Assembly: GCA_038277395.1 (NCBI GenBank)
Contig: CM076193.1
Span: 78,930,627 to 78,994,626 of the forward strand
Length of the DNA: 64,000 bases
Reading direction: 5' to 3'
Origin: Dryocosmus kuriphilus
Taxonomy: Eukaryota > Arthropoda > Insecta > Hymenoptera > Cynipidae
Position 1 is the first letter of the stretch, and every line of letters begins with the position of its first letter. The notes below the pieces were generated by a model. The model was not told the origin of the DNA and made no database searches. It saw only the letters and a program-made list of their open reading frames with translations. Shown here one piece after another: positions 1-9,637 of this stretch. Position numbers and translations under genes: made by a program.

Positions 1-59
1 AGATGCACTATATGGAAGTAACCAACATAGCATCTCAAAAACCTGTATAAAGCTGTAAG

Positions 60-245
60 AATCTAGAAGCTCTCGTATAGGATGCTTTGAAGGCCCTCAC
101 AAGAGGCTCTGAAGGCTCTCATAAGAGGCTCTGGAGGCCCTCATAAAAGGTATCTAGAGACCCTAATAAGAGGCTCTCGTAGGATGCTCTGAAAACTTCC
201 GCAAGAGGCTCTAGAGGCCCTCATAAGATGCCCTCATAAGATGCT
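60..245. repeat. 22-bp minisatellite (AGGCTCTGAAGGCCCTCATAAG-like)
   Basis: About seven imperfect head-to-tail copies of a unit close to AGGCTCTGAAGGCCCTCATAAG are visible, with drift in the AAGG/GGAGG part and some partial units at the right end. No open frame of interest covers it. It is a simple tandem array. Confidence 0.8.
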
Positions 246-2053
246 GTTTAAAATAACCACACTTGCTCGGTTTTCTGTCAAATCTATCCTACTCCTTCCG
301 CCATCTTGTTTCTGTAACGTCACAACCACACTTACCAATATAATAAGAATATTTTGCGGTTATGCCAAGAAAAAATGTTGTTCATTCAACAAAACCTTTT
401 TTGAGTCTAGATAATGGTTAATCTATAAATGTATCTTCGGTTGAAAAAAAGTATTATCTCTTTATAGCACTCTTTGTACTTATTCACATAGCAATATTGC
501 GTAGTTTTGTTTTCCTGCAGATGTAATGAATATCCCTAAAGTTTTTGTAAAAATTCTGTGAAGTGAATTCGTCCGCTTTAGATTTTAAAATTGTGTTTCA
601 TGGAAGCTATTTCTCGATTTGACGTGGGAAGGAGAATTATCAGCAAACATGTTCCACTTGTATTTTCAATGACGTTGATGGCGATAAGACATATTCATTC
701 AATGCTCGACTATCGCTCACGTAGGACTAAGTCGGCGTTTAACTTAAACTTGCAATTCAGCTTTAAAAATTTTTTTAATTGTTTTTTATTTAAAGCAATA
801 TTTTGTAAATATGATAGTGTAAAACATAATGTACGTATTGTACCATCGTTCTCAGAAATTGACAAATGTAGTTGACCAATCCTTCAACATATGGTATAGA
901 CACACTTATAATAGGCATTTAAACAAAATTTCTGATCGTTTTAATTGTTATTTATCTTTAAAAGTTTACTTATACAATGCATCATTTTTATCGGAGCAGA
1001 TCACGCGATTTGTTTTTTGCTCTCGCTATGCGCGACTCTTAAACGCCAACATGTGGCGACATAACCCCCATTGTTCACTGAAGAATCGGTGATTTAAAAA
1101 ATTTTTGAATTGTTACTGAATATTCACTGATTTTGCAGTGGAAATAGTAACTGATTTATCAATGAAAACCTAAATTAATGTTCTAAATAGTGAAAGTTTC
1201 ATTGATTCGAATTTAGAGAGCAGGGAGTTAAAAGAATTATCTAAAAAATTGTTCCATAGACTGCGTTTTAATCACTGAATATCTATTTCTTTATTGTATT
1301 GGCGTGTTAAAAAAAGTTACATTTGTATGGTTCTCGTATTCAAATTTTTTTTTACACAAAATGTTTTTTGCACACATCGCAATGGCATTTTATTTTTCTT
1401 CCTATTTTGAAATAATATTAGAGCTAATATTTGAAAAACGACTGTGTGCTTTAAAATACGTGTGGTGGAGAGTGCGGATACATACCTATACACAGAAAAA
1501 AAGTCTTAATACAATACCAAATGTGGACTTCTTTTAAGGTGTAACAAAAAGAAGATAGCATCGGCTAAAAACAAGAATAGGATTGAGGCTTTAAAAGAAA
1601 ATGATTGAGGAACTAAAGTTGAGACGCTGCATGGGCTAAAAAATAGTCGCAAGCCGGAATGCAGACTTGAATGCAACTGCTTTACTGATTAAAACTAGTC
1701 GTAAGCCAGAACATAGGATTGAAGAAAGCGTTGTCGCAGACTAAAAATTATTCGTAATATGAAGGGCACGCCCAAATGTTTCTGAAATAAATATATGTTC
1801 CTTGCACAGATCGTGCAAAATATTGCATGAAATATTTATGAAATGTTATTTAAATATTTTTACAATATTACATGCAAGATTTCTACAATAATGCATTTAC
1901 ATTTTTCAAAACATTTCAAAATGTTATTAAAATTTTGTAATCAAATTTATAAATTTACCTAAAATTTAGATAAATCTGCAAAAAAAATTGTTTTGTATGT
2001 CATGGCTGCACTTAAATTATGTTTAAAGTTACACAGTTGCACAAACATTTACT
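246..2053. other. Unassigned AT-rich DNA
   Basis: No supported gene. Short open frames here (for example 591-875 and 829-1092) have low-complexity translations that I do not recognise. Positions 1545-1780 contain about four loose repeats of a GGCTAAAAA...AGTCGTAAGCC motif, suggesting an old tandem array. Positions 1100-1240 carry CACTG/CAGTG-rich short inverted motifs of a kind also seen at 17980-18260 and 43730-43830. Confidence 0.5.
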
Positions 2054-2054
2054 T

Positions 2055-2113
<59 letters not shown>
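2054..2113. repeat. (TA)n microsatellite
   Basis: Nearly pure alternating TA over about 60 bases. It generates a spurious Tyr/Ile open frame on the + strand, which should be ignored. Confidence 0.95.
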
Positions 2114-2116
<3 letters not shown>

Positions 2117-2138
2117 GCACGCTTAATTGCTATGAAAA

Positions 2139-2240
2139 ATCTCACCCGCTGAGGATTCGAACCCTACCTAGCATACCTAAATCTACCTAATCTTATGTAT
2201 AAATATACCGCAAGCCTTAGCCGACTGAGCTATTACACCA
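2139..2240 (-). repeat. tRNA-derived SINE head (pol III A and B boxes)
   Basis: On the minus strand the sequence begins GGTGTAATAGCTCAGTCGG. The A box TAGCTCAGTCGG lies at 2221-2232 and the B box GGTTCGAATCC at 2153-2163. The A-to-B spacing (about 57 bases) is longer than in a simple tRNA, and the T-stem and acceptor stem do not pair well, so this is a SINE head or tRNA relic and not a working tRNA gene. The adjoining (TA)n tract could be its tail. The SINE family is not identified. Confidence 0.55.
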
Positions 2241-2479
2241 CTTGAACTTTCTTGACAAAAACAAAGCCAAGGTGTTTCCTTGAAAAAGCCAGGGACGACG
2301 GAAAAATATATAGATACATATAATTCCACATATTTGGAAGCTCGACAAGTTTTTAGAAGATTCCAAATTACCAAAGTATATGAGCAAGGGGGTTTCTGGC
2401 TCTGGATTCCTTTTACCGACCGTTACCGACATCAAAAGCTAAATTGGTTCATGTCCGCGCTAAGCTTTTAGAATGTTCG

Positions 2480-3460
2480 ATGTGAAGTCATTAATTAAAT
2501 AATACGCAATTGCGAGTTTTTTTCAATCAAAATCTTTGAAAAAATATGACCTCAGCTTCCTGTCGGTAAATATCAAAGGGATAACTGATAAGGAATTTGT
2601 TATTGAAAATATCAAATAAATGAGGTCAGATGATTGGCGTATAATAGTTGAATGTTTAAACAATACATTTAAAGATAAGAGCAAAGACCGCACGACGTAT
2701 GATTATCGTTTTATAAATATGACGTCATCTTTCTGTCGGCAAAATATCAAATGAAAGGCGCTAAGAAATTTGTTTTTATAGATAAGAGCAAAGACCGTCC
2801 AACGTATGTAGTACATTTTTCATTGATATCACCATAAAGTTTTAATTCATATACGATTGGTAATACATTTTGTTAAATTACTCAGAAAAAATCAAATGTC
2901 TAATACCTAGAATCCGTTTGTCGGCTATCATTGAAGAATTTATTATTAAAAACATCAAAGAGATCATGAAAGACAAATGTCACATATTTATAGAAGATTT
3001 AAACAATCCATTTATAGATAAGAGCAAAGACCATCAAACGTACGCGCTACGTTTTTCCTTTGAAAAAAAGTTACGTCAGATTTCCTTTCGGCAAAATATC
3101 AAAGGGAGAGTCGATAAGAAATTTATGGGTCGAAATAATAACGCTTAGTTATGGAATGTGTCAAAGGGTCTTTCAAGGACAGATTCTTTTCATCATCAGC
3201 GTAAACTAGTTGACATAATTTATTGCTTCCCTAATGTGTGTTACACAAAAATTAACAAATATTGTTTCCTAGAAATTTGTCTCTTCTTAGAAATTACGTC
3301 ATCTTCTAAGAATTTTTGTAATTGTGCATTACATTCCGAACGTATCTAGACGTGTTGCTTATAATCTAAAAGCTTCTAGAACTATGAGATAAAGAAGGTG
3401 ATATTAATAGACAAAGATAGTACCTACATTAATTGTAAATATGTAAGTACATTTCGCAAC
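2480..3460 (+). repeat. Imperfect repeat block, candidate Polinton terminal region
   Basis: Several degenerate repeats share the phrases TATGACGTCA...CTTCCTGTCGG, TATCAAAGGGATAACTGATAAGGAATTTG and GATAAGAGCAAAGACC (for example near 2540-2610, 2665-2770, 2780-2805 and 3000-3120). The same phrases occur in the opposite orientation at 29480-29860 and near 31940-31970. Because a Polinton gene set starts just to the right of this block and another Polinton relic ends just left of the other block, I infer these are remnants of Polinton terminal regions. No coding function is claimed. Confidence 0.45.
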
Positions 3461-3467
3461 CATTTTT

Positions 3468-4620
3468 ACATTCTCATCTCAATGAGAAGGTATTAGTTTT
3501 ATGTGAAATATGACTTTCACGGATTTCATGAAATTTCGACGTTTCATGACCCCCTGAATCCGAAAAAATGGTTTTTACGACGGTGTCTGTCTGTCTGTCT
3601 GTCGTTGTCGTCCTTGTCCTTGTCGTCGTTGTCGGCGTCTGTTCCCACGATAACTTTCGAAAGACTAATCGTATTGAATTGTGCTTTGGCGCACTTCTTC
3701 AGGGTGCAAAAAGAAAGGACGAGTTCGTTAACCAGCGGTTTTTGACCAGTGGTTATGGTTTTATCAATCAAAAACTGTTTTCACAAAATCAAAAAATCAA
3801 TTTTCCGGCTAAACTATGCGAGATACAAAAAAAAACAGTGGAAATTAAAATTGTTCACTTCAAAAAAATCTAAAAATTTTATTTTAACCATTTTTTGATC
3901 AAATGCACGGTTTTTGTTTTAATCGAGAAAACGTGATTAAAAACAAAAAACTGTGTTTCCTTGAAAAAATATTCAAGATACGAAAAAAAATGATAATAAG
4001 CAAAGTTGTTCAACTCAAAAAGATCTATAAATTTTTATATTAACCATTTTTTGATAAAATGCACGGTTTTTTTTTAATCGAGAAAACGTTATTAAAAATT
4101 TCAAATTTCCCGCCAAACTATGCAAGATACGAAAAAATGATAATAAACAAAGTTGTTCACCTCAAAAAGATCTACAAATTTGCTCTCTATCATTTTTTTG
4201 AGCAGACACGTAGTTTTTGAGTTATTCGTGAAATATGTTATGAAATATAAAGGAAACCACTTTTCAGCAAAACTATGCAAGATATGAGAAAATATTAACA
4301 AGCAGAATTGTTCACCTTGGAAAGAGCTACAAAATTTATTTATAAGACTCACCGTTTTACTTTTAAGAATCGAAATCCTGTATTGCGAAAATTTGGAAAA
4401 TCACAAAAAAACTTTACCAATCTACAATGTGTTTTAAAAAAATGTAATTATCGAGCGCGAAGCGCGAGTTTCATGATGAGAATGTATTCCTTAAGGACGA
4501 TAGAGCCTTAAGTAAAATAATTTCTTTTGTAATTTTTAATTAAAGGTTTATATGATCCATAAACACCAAGCGCGTAGCGCGAGGTGAATAATCTATCGAA
4601 CGCGAAGCGCGAGTGCCGTA
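3468..4620 (+). repeat. Dispersed modular repeat R, copy 1
   Basis: The copy starts with ACATTCTCATC followed by a TTCTCAT/ATGAGAA hairpin. It then has a block containing a GTCTGTCTGTCGTTGTCG microsatellite and an antisense Asp-rich open frame (3544-3771). Four ~153-bp monomers follow, marked by TATGCGAGATAC (~3814), ATTCAAGATACG (~3970), TATGCAAGATACG (~4119) and TATGCAAGATATGAG (~4273). The copy ends in a segment with three GCGCGAAGCGCGAG-type palindromes (4455-4615) and TATTCCTTAAGG. Eleven further full or partial copies lie in this window. Confidence 0.85.
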
Positions 4621-4785
4621 AATAACGATAATGATAATGATAAAGAGGAGGATGAAGAAGGGTGGGATGAAGTGGACTAAAATGAAGTAAACATATAGCA
4701 AACGTATTTTCTTTTGTCTGCAATCTAGAATCTTCTAGAACTTTATTGCATTATATTGTACAATCTAGTAGAGGGAGTAAGGATC

Positions 4786-4820
4786 TATAAAAGGTAGCCA
4801 GTTCTTGTCATTCATCAGTC
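4786..4820 (+). promoter_or_regulatory. TATA box and initiator of the left-end Polinton transcript
   Basis: TATAAAAG at 4786-4793 is followed 29 bases later by TCAGTC (4815-4820), a good match to the arthropod initiator TCAGT. The first ATG follows at 4830. A similar arrangement precedes the minor capsid gene at 10814-10849. Confidence 0.6.
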
Positions 4821-4829
4821 TACTGTTAG

Positions 4830-5057
4830 ATGTCAGATTGTGAAGGAAAGCAGCAAGAGTTAAAAAGTCGTTTAAATATATTAGTAAAGAATATTCGAGA
4901 ACTGAAACTTGTGATACAAGTGCGATTAGAAATACAAAATGTAATAAGAAACTTTCATATCTTGACTCTCAACAAATTAACCAGTGAAGATGGATTTCTC
5001 AAAACTAAACAGAATTGCTCTGAACAAGGGATTCCTTCCAACGAAGAAGCTCGATGA
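4830..5057 (+). CDS. Small hypothetical ORF at Polinton left end
   Basis: A 75-codon frame opens 10 bases after the inferred transcription start. The product is Lys/Arg/Leu-rich (begins MSDCEGKQQELKSRL), is predicted mostly helical, and has no motif I recognise. It overlaps the next ORF (ATG at 4990) in another frame. It may be a real short gene or merely the leader of the transcript for the downstream ORF; the promoter position supports the first ATG, but the downstream ORF looks more like a conserved protein. Confidence 0.35.
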   Translation: MSDCEGKQQELKSRLNILVKNIRELKLVIQVRLEIQNVIRNFHILTLNKLTSEDGFLKTKQNCSEQGIPSNEEAR

Positions 5058-5304
5058 ACTTGAAATAAATAAAAACTATGAAATTGCACACTTCAAGAAA
5101 GCAGCAAAAAAATATGGAACGAGATTTTTCATAACCATAGAAAACAAATTCTCATTTTTTCTACCAGAGAGAATCGTTGACATGATAGGAAAAGATGAAA
5201 ATCTGCTTTCGGGAGTACAAAGAGCCTGTCAAGATGGTGATCTCTCTATGATATATCATGGTGGACGCTACGATTCGATTGAATTTATGAAAAAACATAC
5301 ATAA
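4990..5304 (+). CDS. Conserved small Polinton-type protein, function unknown
   Basis: The 104-residue product starts MDFSKLNRIALNKGF; I chose this internal ATG because the first Met of the longer frame at 4984 is only two residues upstream. Residues ~25-75 have alternating beta-like character with the segment RFFITIENKFSFFLPERI, and the C-terminus has a short Tyr-His-Gly-Gly-Arg-Tyr segment followed by SIEFM. I recall small arthropod proteins with this layout (LPTKKL, then FxVFLPxR, then YxGGxY), several beside Polinton-type genes, but no biochemical role is known to me. The frame is intact. It shares a transcript start with the preceding ORF and lies just left of a mariner insertion. Confidence 0.55.
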   Translation: MDFSKLNRIALNKGFLPTKKLDELEINKNYEIAHFKKAAKKYGTRFFITIENKFSFFLPERIVDMIGKDENLLSGVQRACQDGDLSMIYHGGRYDSIEFMKKHT

Positions 5305-5369
5305 AGTGTGAAGTTTTACGCTAATGCTCAGTGTTTGAAAGCCTTAAGCGTAGTCAACATCATACCTTA

Positions 5370-6316
5370 TACGAGGGCGTACCCAAAAGAAACCGAACTA
5401 CTTTTGTACAAAGTTATTATTTTGATTTTTCTACAAAAAACATTTAATCTCCTTCAAAGTGCTCTCCATTGGAGACAATACACTTATCTAATCTTTTATT
5501 CCATTGTTCGAAACATTTTTTAAATTCCTCTTTTGTGATGCTTGACAGCGCCTCCGTCGTTTTTTCCTTCGCTTCAGCTACGTCCGCAAAACGCTTTCCT
5601 TTCATGTCCCTTTTCATTCGGGGGAATAAAAAAAAAGTCACAGGGGGCTAAATCGGGTGAATAGGGTGGGTGAGGAACAGTGGCCATGCTATTTTTGGTC
5701 AAAAATCGGCGCACAGAAAGAGCTGTGTGAGCAGGGGCGTTGTCGTGGTGGAAAAACCAGTCCCCCGACTGCCACAAATCAGGCCTTTTCCGTCGTAAAC
5801 TGTTGCGCAATCTTTTCAAGACTTCCAGGTAAAATGCCTGATTAACTTCTTCGATGGTCCTTCGTCGATCTTCCAGGATGATTTCACGAATTTTTTCAAC
5901 ATTTTCGTCGGTTCGGGCCGTCGAAGGACGTCCAGAGCGAGGTTGATCGTCAATTGACATTTCCCCACTTTTAAAACGAGAAAACCACTCGAACACTTGA
6001 GTTTTTCCCATAGCATCATCCTTGTAGGCCGTTTTTAACATTTGAAGAGTTTCTGTGCCCGTTTTCCCGAGCAGGAAGCAAAACCTCACGTTGGCACGCT
6101 GATCACGAAATTCAACCATCACAAAAAACGACGAGCGCGCAAAGCAACAGTCACAAAAAAAATTACACACACCAAATGCAACCTTACACAGTGATAGCAG
6201 TTGGCATACTAACTGGTGAAAAGTGCCTCTACACGCACCTATCGGCAAAAACCCGGTACTACAACAACTCCGCTCCCCACAACATCAGTTCGGTTTCTTT
6301 TGGGTAGGCCCTCGTA
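5370..6316. mobile_element. mariner element 1 (internally deleted)
   Basis: Near-identical ~28-bp terminal inverted repeats read TACGAGGGCGTACCCAAAAG from the left and TACGAGGGCCTACCCAAAAG from the right, with TA at each end as expected for a mariner target duplication. The length is 947 bp against about 1.3 kb for a complete element. The insertion lies in the 5' region of the gene at 6331-6816. Confidence 0.9.
5444..6118 (-). pseudogene. mariner transposase, internally deleted
   Basis: The minus-strand frame (in-frame ATG near 6118, MVEFRDQRANVRF) encodes the N-terminal helix-turn-helix region up to the RSGRPSTARTDEN linker. It then jumps from IEEVNQAFYLEV directly into the part around HHDNAPAH. 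The middle of the protein, with the second DNA-binding helix and the first catalytic Asp, is missing. The second and third catalytic Asp residues are present with 34 residues between them (HHDNAPAH ... SPDLAPCD), the mariner D34D spacing. After LAPCDFFF the frame shifts; the C-terminal residues continue in the overlapping minus frame at 5444-5641. It cannot encode active transposase. Confidence 0.88.
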
Positions 6317-6330
6317 CACCTCGAAATCAA

Positions 6331-6816
6331 ATGCTACACTCCACCATATACAATCTGAATTCATCATTCACAAAGCAAATTGTCGTCGGTGCAGAGTTAA
6401 AAAAGAATGGAAAGTTAGTCTCATCAGTGAAACTACTAGCCAGTCATCCTCGAGCAAGTATAACCTTAAATCCTGAAGAGTGGAAATTGTTCAAAAGTTA
6501 TTTCAACATCATTTCATCGTACTTTGGTGGTCAAGAGAGGAGGCAACAGCGCATAGACTGTAGAAATTTCCGTATACACATGACTATATCTTATGAGGAC
6601 TACATGGTGGTTTTGGAGCAAATTGAAGAAGCTGAAACTCGAAAATATTATCCATTTGCACTACAAGAAACAAAGTTTACTGTTCTCCAGGAAGTCAGTC
6701 TCTGTATTGATAGGCATATTCTGGAACAAAGTGTTATATCGTTTCAACGTACAAAAGATATTATAATTGAAACCATTGCTGAAAGTGTTTGGTGTAAATT
6801 AAGTAACCTTGTGTAA
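6331..6816 (+). CDS. Hypothetical Polinton left-end protein, 161 aa
   Basis: I place the start at the ATG 14 bases right of the mariner end (MLHSTIYNLNSSFTK), because the longer frame from 6223 reads through mariner terminal sequence. The product is intact, with a first half rich in beta-like segments (KQIVVGAELKKNGKLVSSV) and a Trp-containing SITLNPEEWKLFKSYF segment. No catalytic motif is visible and I do not recognise the family with confidence. The gene has been separated from its upstream DNA by the mariner at 5370-6316, so native transcription is probably lost even though the frame is open. Confidence 0.6.
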   Translation: MLHSTIYNLNSSFTKQIVVGAELKKNGKLVSSVKLLASHPRASITLNPEEWKLFKSYFNIISSYFGGQERRQQRIDCRNFRIHMTISYEDYMVVLEQIEEAETRKYYPFALQETKFTVLQEVSLCIDRHILEQSVISFQRTKDIIIETIAESVWCKLSNLV

Positions 6817-7180
6817 AAAGCATTAAATATTATCTAGAAAAAAGTTATATAAATTTAAAGAATAAGGCAATGAAAAAAACTTGTATTTTTAAATCTTATG
6901 CGATTTGAAAGTCTGTTTCTAGAGATTATCACCTTTTATATTCAGAATGTTTGCGAAGAAGTGATTGAGAAATTACCAGAACTCAAATATGTAAACGGGA
7001 GCTTTATACATTAAGAGAAAAACCATGTATTTTAACAATGTGTGAAAATTTAAATAAACATAAGTTAACCCAAATTCTGCTTTTCATTCACTAGTTAGGG
7101 ATTCGTGTGTAAGTAAAAAAACAATATGTTTGAAATAGTAAAACTTTATTCAAAAACACTTAAAATTAATATATTGAGGC
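6817..7180. other. Intergenic DNA between convergent Polinton genes
   Basis: AT-rich DNA between the + strand left-end gene and the - strand integrase. AATAAA-like signals are present for both directions: AATAAACATAAG near 7050 on the + strand and GAATAAAG (minus strand) near 7147-7153, just beyond the integrase stop. No further gene is supported. Confidence 0.5.
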
Positions 7181-8111
7181 TTACAAAGTAGACTTATCTA
7201 TCCAACTATTGTGAGAGTCATCAAATCCTAACCATTTTATAAATAGCTTATTTCCACGTTTCTTGAGTATTTTTTCGACAAGATAAATGTCTGGATGTCT
7301 AACCTTAGCAAGTTCATGTTCAATAAAACTGCCTAAAATAGGTTTATCTTGATAATCCATAAGCAAATACGTCACTGGTTCAGTATTCTTGATATTACTT
7401 GTAGTAAATATTTCAGTGGTCCAATTTGGTGTATAACCTTTCTCGAAAACATGCTTAAACTTACTTAAACGAACTTTATCTCCAACATTAAATTTATTTT
7501 TCTCCGCCAATTTTTTCACACGATACTTTTTGTATACATTAAACAACAATTTTTTCTCATTTTGTTTAGTAACATCTTTTGGTTTTATTCCAATAGTGCG
7601 ATGTTTAGTATCGTTGTAAGATGAAAGTAAATCTTTCAAAATATCTAACCACTTATAATTTCCTTGTAAGCTAAATTGCATCCACATTTTATTTTTTAAA
7701 GTACGATTAAATCGCTCGCAAATTGATGCTTTAAAAATTGCTGAATGTAGAGTACAAATTTATACCATATCGCTTCATAAGATTTTCAAAATGGGTATTG
7801 TAAAATTCTTTGCCTCTATCAACATGTAAATTTTTTGGTACACGCTCTTTGTCGAGTACAGATTTCATATCTGCAGTTACATCTTCACCCTTCTTAGATT
7901 TTACTGGAAGTGCCCAAGCAGATTTTGAAAATTTGTCAATTACAATTAAGATGTATTTGTATCCTTTGTTGTCTCTCTCGTGCAGCTGCATTTCTACAAG
8001 ATCAGCTTGCCAGGTTTCATCAATACCACGGATGTCAACATGCCTACGTCGGTAATTTCTTCTAGCCGGTTTATGCAGCTCTTTCAGGAACTTCAGCTTT
8101 CCCACGTCCAT
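7181..8111 (-). pseudogene. Polinton integrase (DDE) with C-terminal chromodomain, frameshifted
   Basis: The upstream frame (8111-7731) contains LHKPARRNYRRR, the catalytic Asp in ETWQADLVEM and the second Asp in HVDRGKEFYN. A frameshift near 7735-7740 moves the reading to the frame of 7687-7181. The catalytic Glu lies just upstream of that frame's first ATG, in ICERFNRTLKNKMW, about 33 residues after the second Asp. The C-terminal part ends in a chromodomain-like segment (DIYLVEKILKKRGNKLFIKW, then GFDDSHNSWI). The core resembles retroviral-type integrases carried by Polintons, which insert the element DNA. The N-terminal zinc-binding region is not seen in frame. The catalytic triad survives but the coding frame is broken. 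Confidence 0.88.
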
Positions 8112-8462
8112 ATTTATATGTGTTCAGTCTAGCATCCAATTGAGTAATGAGCTCTGAATTTCGAAACACTAGTTTTTGAGCAGTTTCAGCATCAATTTTC
8201 ACATTTTTAAAACCCTTATTTGTTGAAGTTTCCAGAGATTCAATCAACATAGTATTGTTAACAACTTCAGTTCGCAAGGAAGATATAACATTAAAGATAG
8301 TCTGAATTTCTTGCTGTAGTATATGCTGTGCTATATTTAAATGTACGGCGTCATTTAAATCTTGCACATCAGCTACATTGCACATCTTTTTGTTTTCGAT
8401 ATCATAATTTCCTTTAGGTGTGACTTTGAAGCCCATTCCAGGAGAACCACGATTTGCAGTCT
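8071..8462 (-). pseudogene. Polinton accessory ORF with coiled-coil, BESS-like N-terminus broken
   Basis: The open frame 8436-8071 encodes about 120 residues starting MGFKVTPKGNYDIENKKMCN, followed by a long helical, probably coiled-coil stretch (ILQQEIQTIFNVISSLRTEV). In the same frame upstream, beyond an in-frame TAG near 8470, lies DEYDVFGRYS, which resembles the acidic/aromatic start of BESS-type protein-interaction motifs. The 3' end overlaps the start of the integrase frame by about 40 bases. I do not know its function; the coil suggests a structural or DNA-associated role. Confidence 0.5.
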
Positions 8463-8497
8463 TTGCTTGCTAAGAATAACGTCCAAACACATCATAC

Positions 8498-8797
8498 TCA
8501 TCTTGCAAATGATGGAATTCTTACAAAACATTCATTAATATATATAATTTCAGCTTCTCTTAGTTCTTCAATAATCGATATAATTTCATTTGTGTGACTT
8601 GGACTGCCTGCTGCTTGAGACGCTACAATTTTTTCAAGTGGACTAACAATGGGCTTGAAAGTATCACTCAATGTCTGTTCAACTGTCTCCTTGCCCAACT
8701 TCATTAGCCTATGTTTTCGTTGAATTGTTTCACTAGCTTTAGCAATTTGATGTAAAATATTTTTCTGCTTCTGAAAATTCTTCTCGTGTGAAGACAT
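8498..8797 (-). CDS. Polinton accessory protein, 99 aa, function unknown
   Basis: The product begins MSSHEKNFQKQKNILHQIAK, is strongly basic and helical in its first half (KHRLMKLGKETVEQ) and carries SDTFKPIVSPLEK in the middle. It ends with the segment NEIISIIEELREAEII. A diverged version of that last segment appears in the second relic at 27250-27320 (IIAIINEL then EAGI) and in two further decayed copies near 28150 and 28890, which ties those sequences to this gene. The reading frame is open, but the last 15 residues probably follow a frameshift into the downstream DEYDVFG region. It lies between the ATPase and the coiled-coil ORF, all on the minus strand. Confidence 0.55.
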   Translation of the reverse strand: MSSHEKNFQKQKNILHQIAKASETIQRKHRLMKLGKETVEQTLSDTFKPIVSPLEKIVASQAAGSPSHTNEIISIIEELREAEIIYINECFVRIPSFAR

Positions 8798-8857
8798 GTT
8801 GATACAACAACGTCTAAGGTATGACTGTTTCTAATTTGAGCATTACGCACGTATATA

Positions 8858-9553
8858 TCATTTTTCTAGACTTACAAAACAATCAAAACCCTTTCTATAT
8901 CTGCCTTTATTAATATTTCTATCTTTATCAATTACAACAAACCCATACTTATCACACCAGCAAGCTAGATACATATCCTTAAATTGTAAGAAAGGCATAT
9001 CAGTATTAACATGATCGTCATATATATGACTCAGATTCATTTCATCTTGTTTAAATAGTACTAGTAAATTAACATTATCACGTACAAGATGTTTAGGAAT
9101 ACGGGCATATGTCTGACTCAAGTAGAAACAATCAAAATCCCTGTGTCTACCCATAGAAAAAAATGCTTTTATATTATCCTGCTTCTCACAAGCTACATCA
9201 TCAAATACCATTATTGAGTAAGGCCGTGCTTCACTTGGTATCACCACATCCTCATGTTCATTGAAAGGATAGTACTCAAAGCCATCTACAGACTGAAGAA
9301 CTTTTTCCAAAAATTTGTATTTTGGTTGATTTAAAGATTTCGAGTATACATAAGCATTTTCAAATCATAATCCAGTTGGATGTATTAATAGAGTGAGCAA
9401 AGCATTTGTCTTTCCGCAATTGGAGGGTCCACAGAATATTGCTTGTACACTATTTGGTATTAAATGCCCATGCCGTTCTTTCTTTTTATCATTTTCAACT
9501 AGTGAGTCAAAAATCTCAACTGCTAGTTTCACTGGTTGTACTTCAAACTGCAT
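8858..9553 (-). pseudogene. Polinton packaging ATPase (A32/FtsK-HerA type), one nonsense codon
   Basis: The gene starts MQFEVQPVKLAVEIF at 9553. Walker A is GPSNCGKT (residues ~41-48) and Walker B is YSIMVFDDV. The SQTYARIPKHLVRDN segment is typical of this ATPase group. In viruses and Polintons such enzymes pump DNA into capsids. The two open frames (9553-9365 and 9310-8858) are in the same frame, separated by one in-frame TGA at 9365-9367; the codons between them read through without other stops. Length (about 230 residues) is normal for the family. Apart from the one stop, this is the best preserved large gene of the element. Confidence 0.9.
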
Positions 9554-9637
9554 CTTGACTATGACTGATTGGATAAACTATAAATATACTGCTTATATAG
9601 GTTGAATCTTCAATCTGAAAGCATCTCTCAAACTGAT

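Noticed and set aside
2054..2190. Open frame with a Tyr/Ile run
   Set aside because: Produced by the (TA)n microsatellite.
2139..2240. Functional tRNA gene on the minus strand
   Set aside because: A and B boxes are good but the spacing is long and acceptor and T stems do not pair, so SINE head is more likely.
4101..4352. Phe-rich proteins on the minus strand of R monomers
   Set aside because: Low-complexity translation of AT-rich monomers; listed only as a structural curiosity of the 153-bp period.
4440..4620. CRISPR array made of the GCGCGAAGCGCGAG repeats
   Set aside because: Repeats are only ~14-17 bp, are perfect palindromes with irregular spacing, recur in many dispersed copies and have no cas genes; the DNA is eukaryotic.
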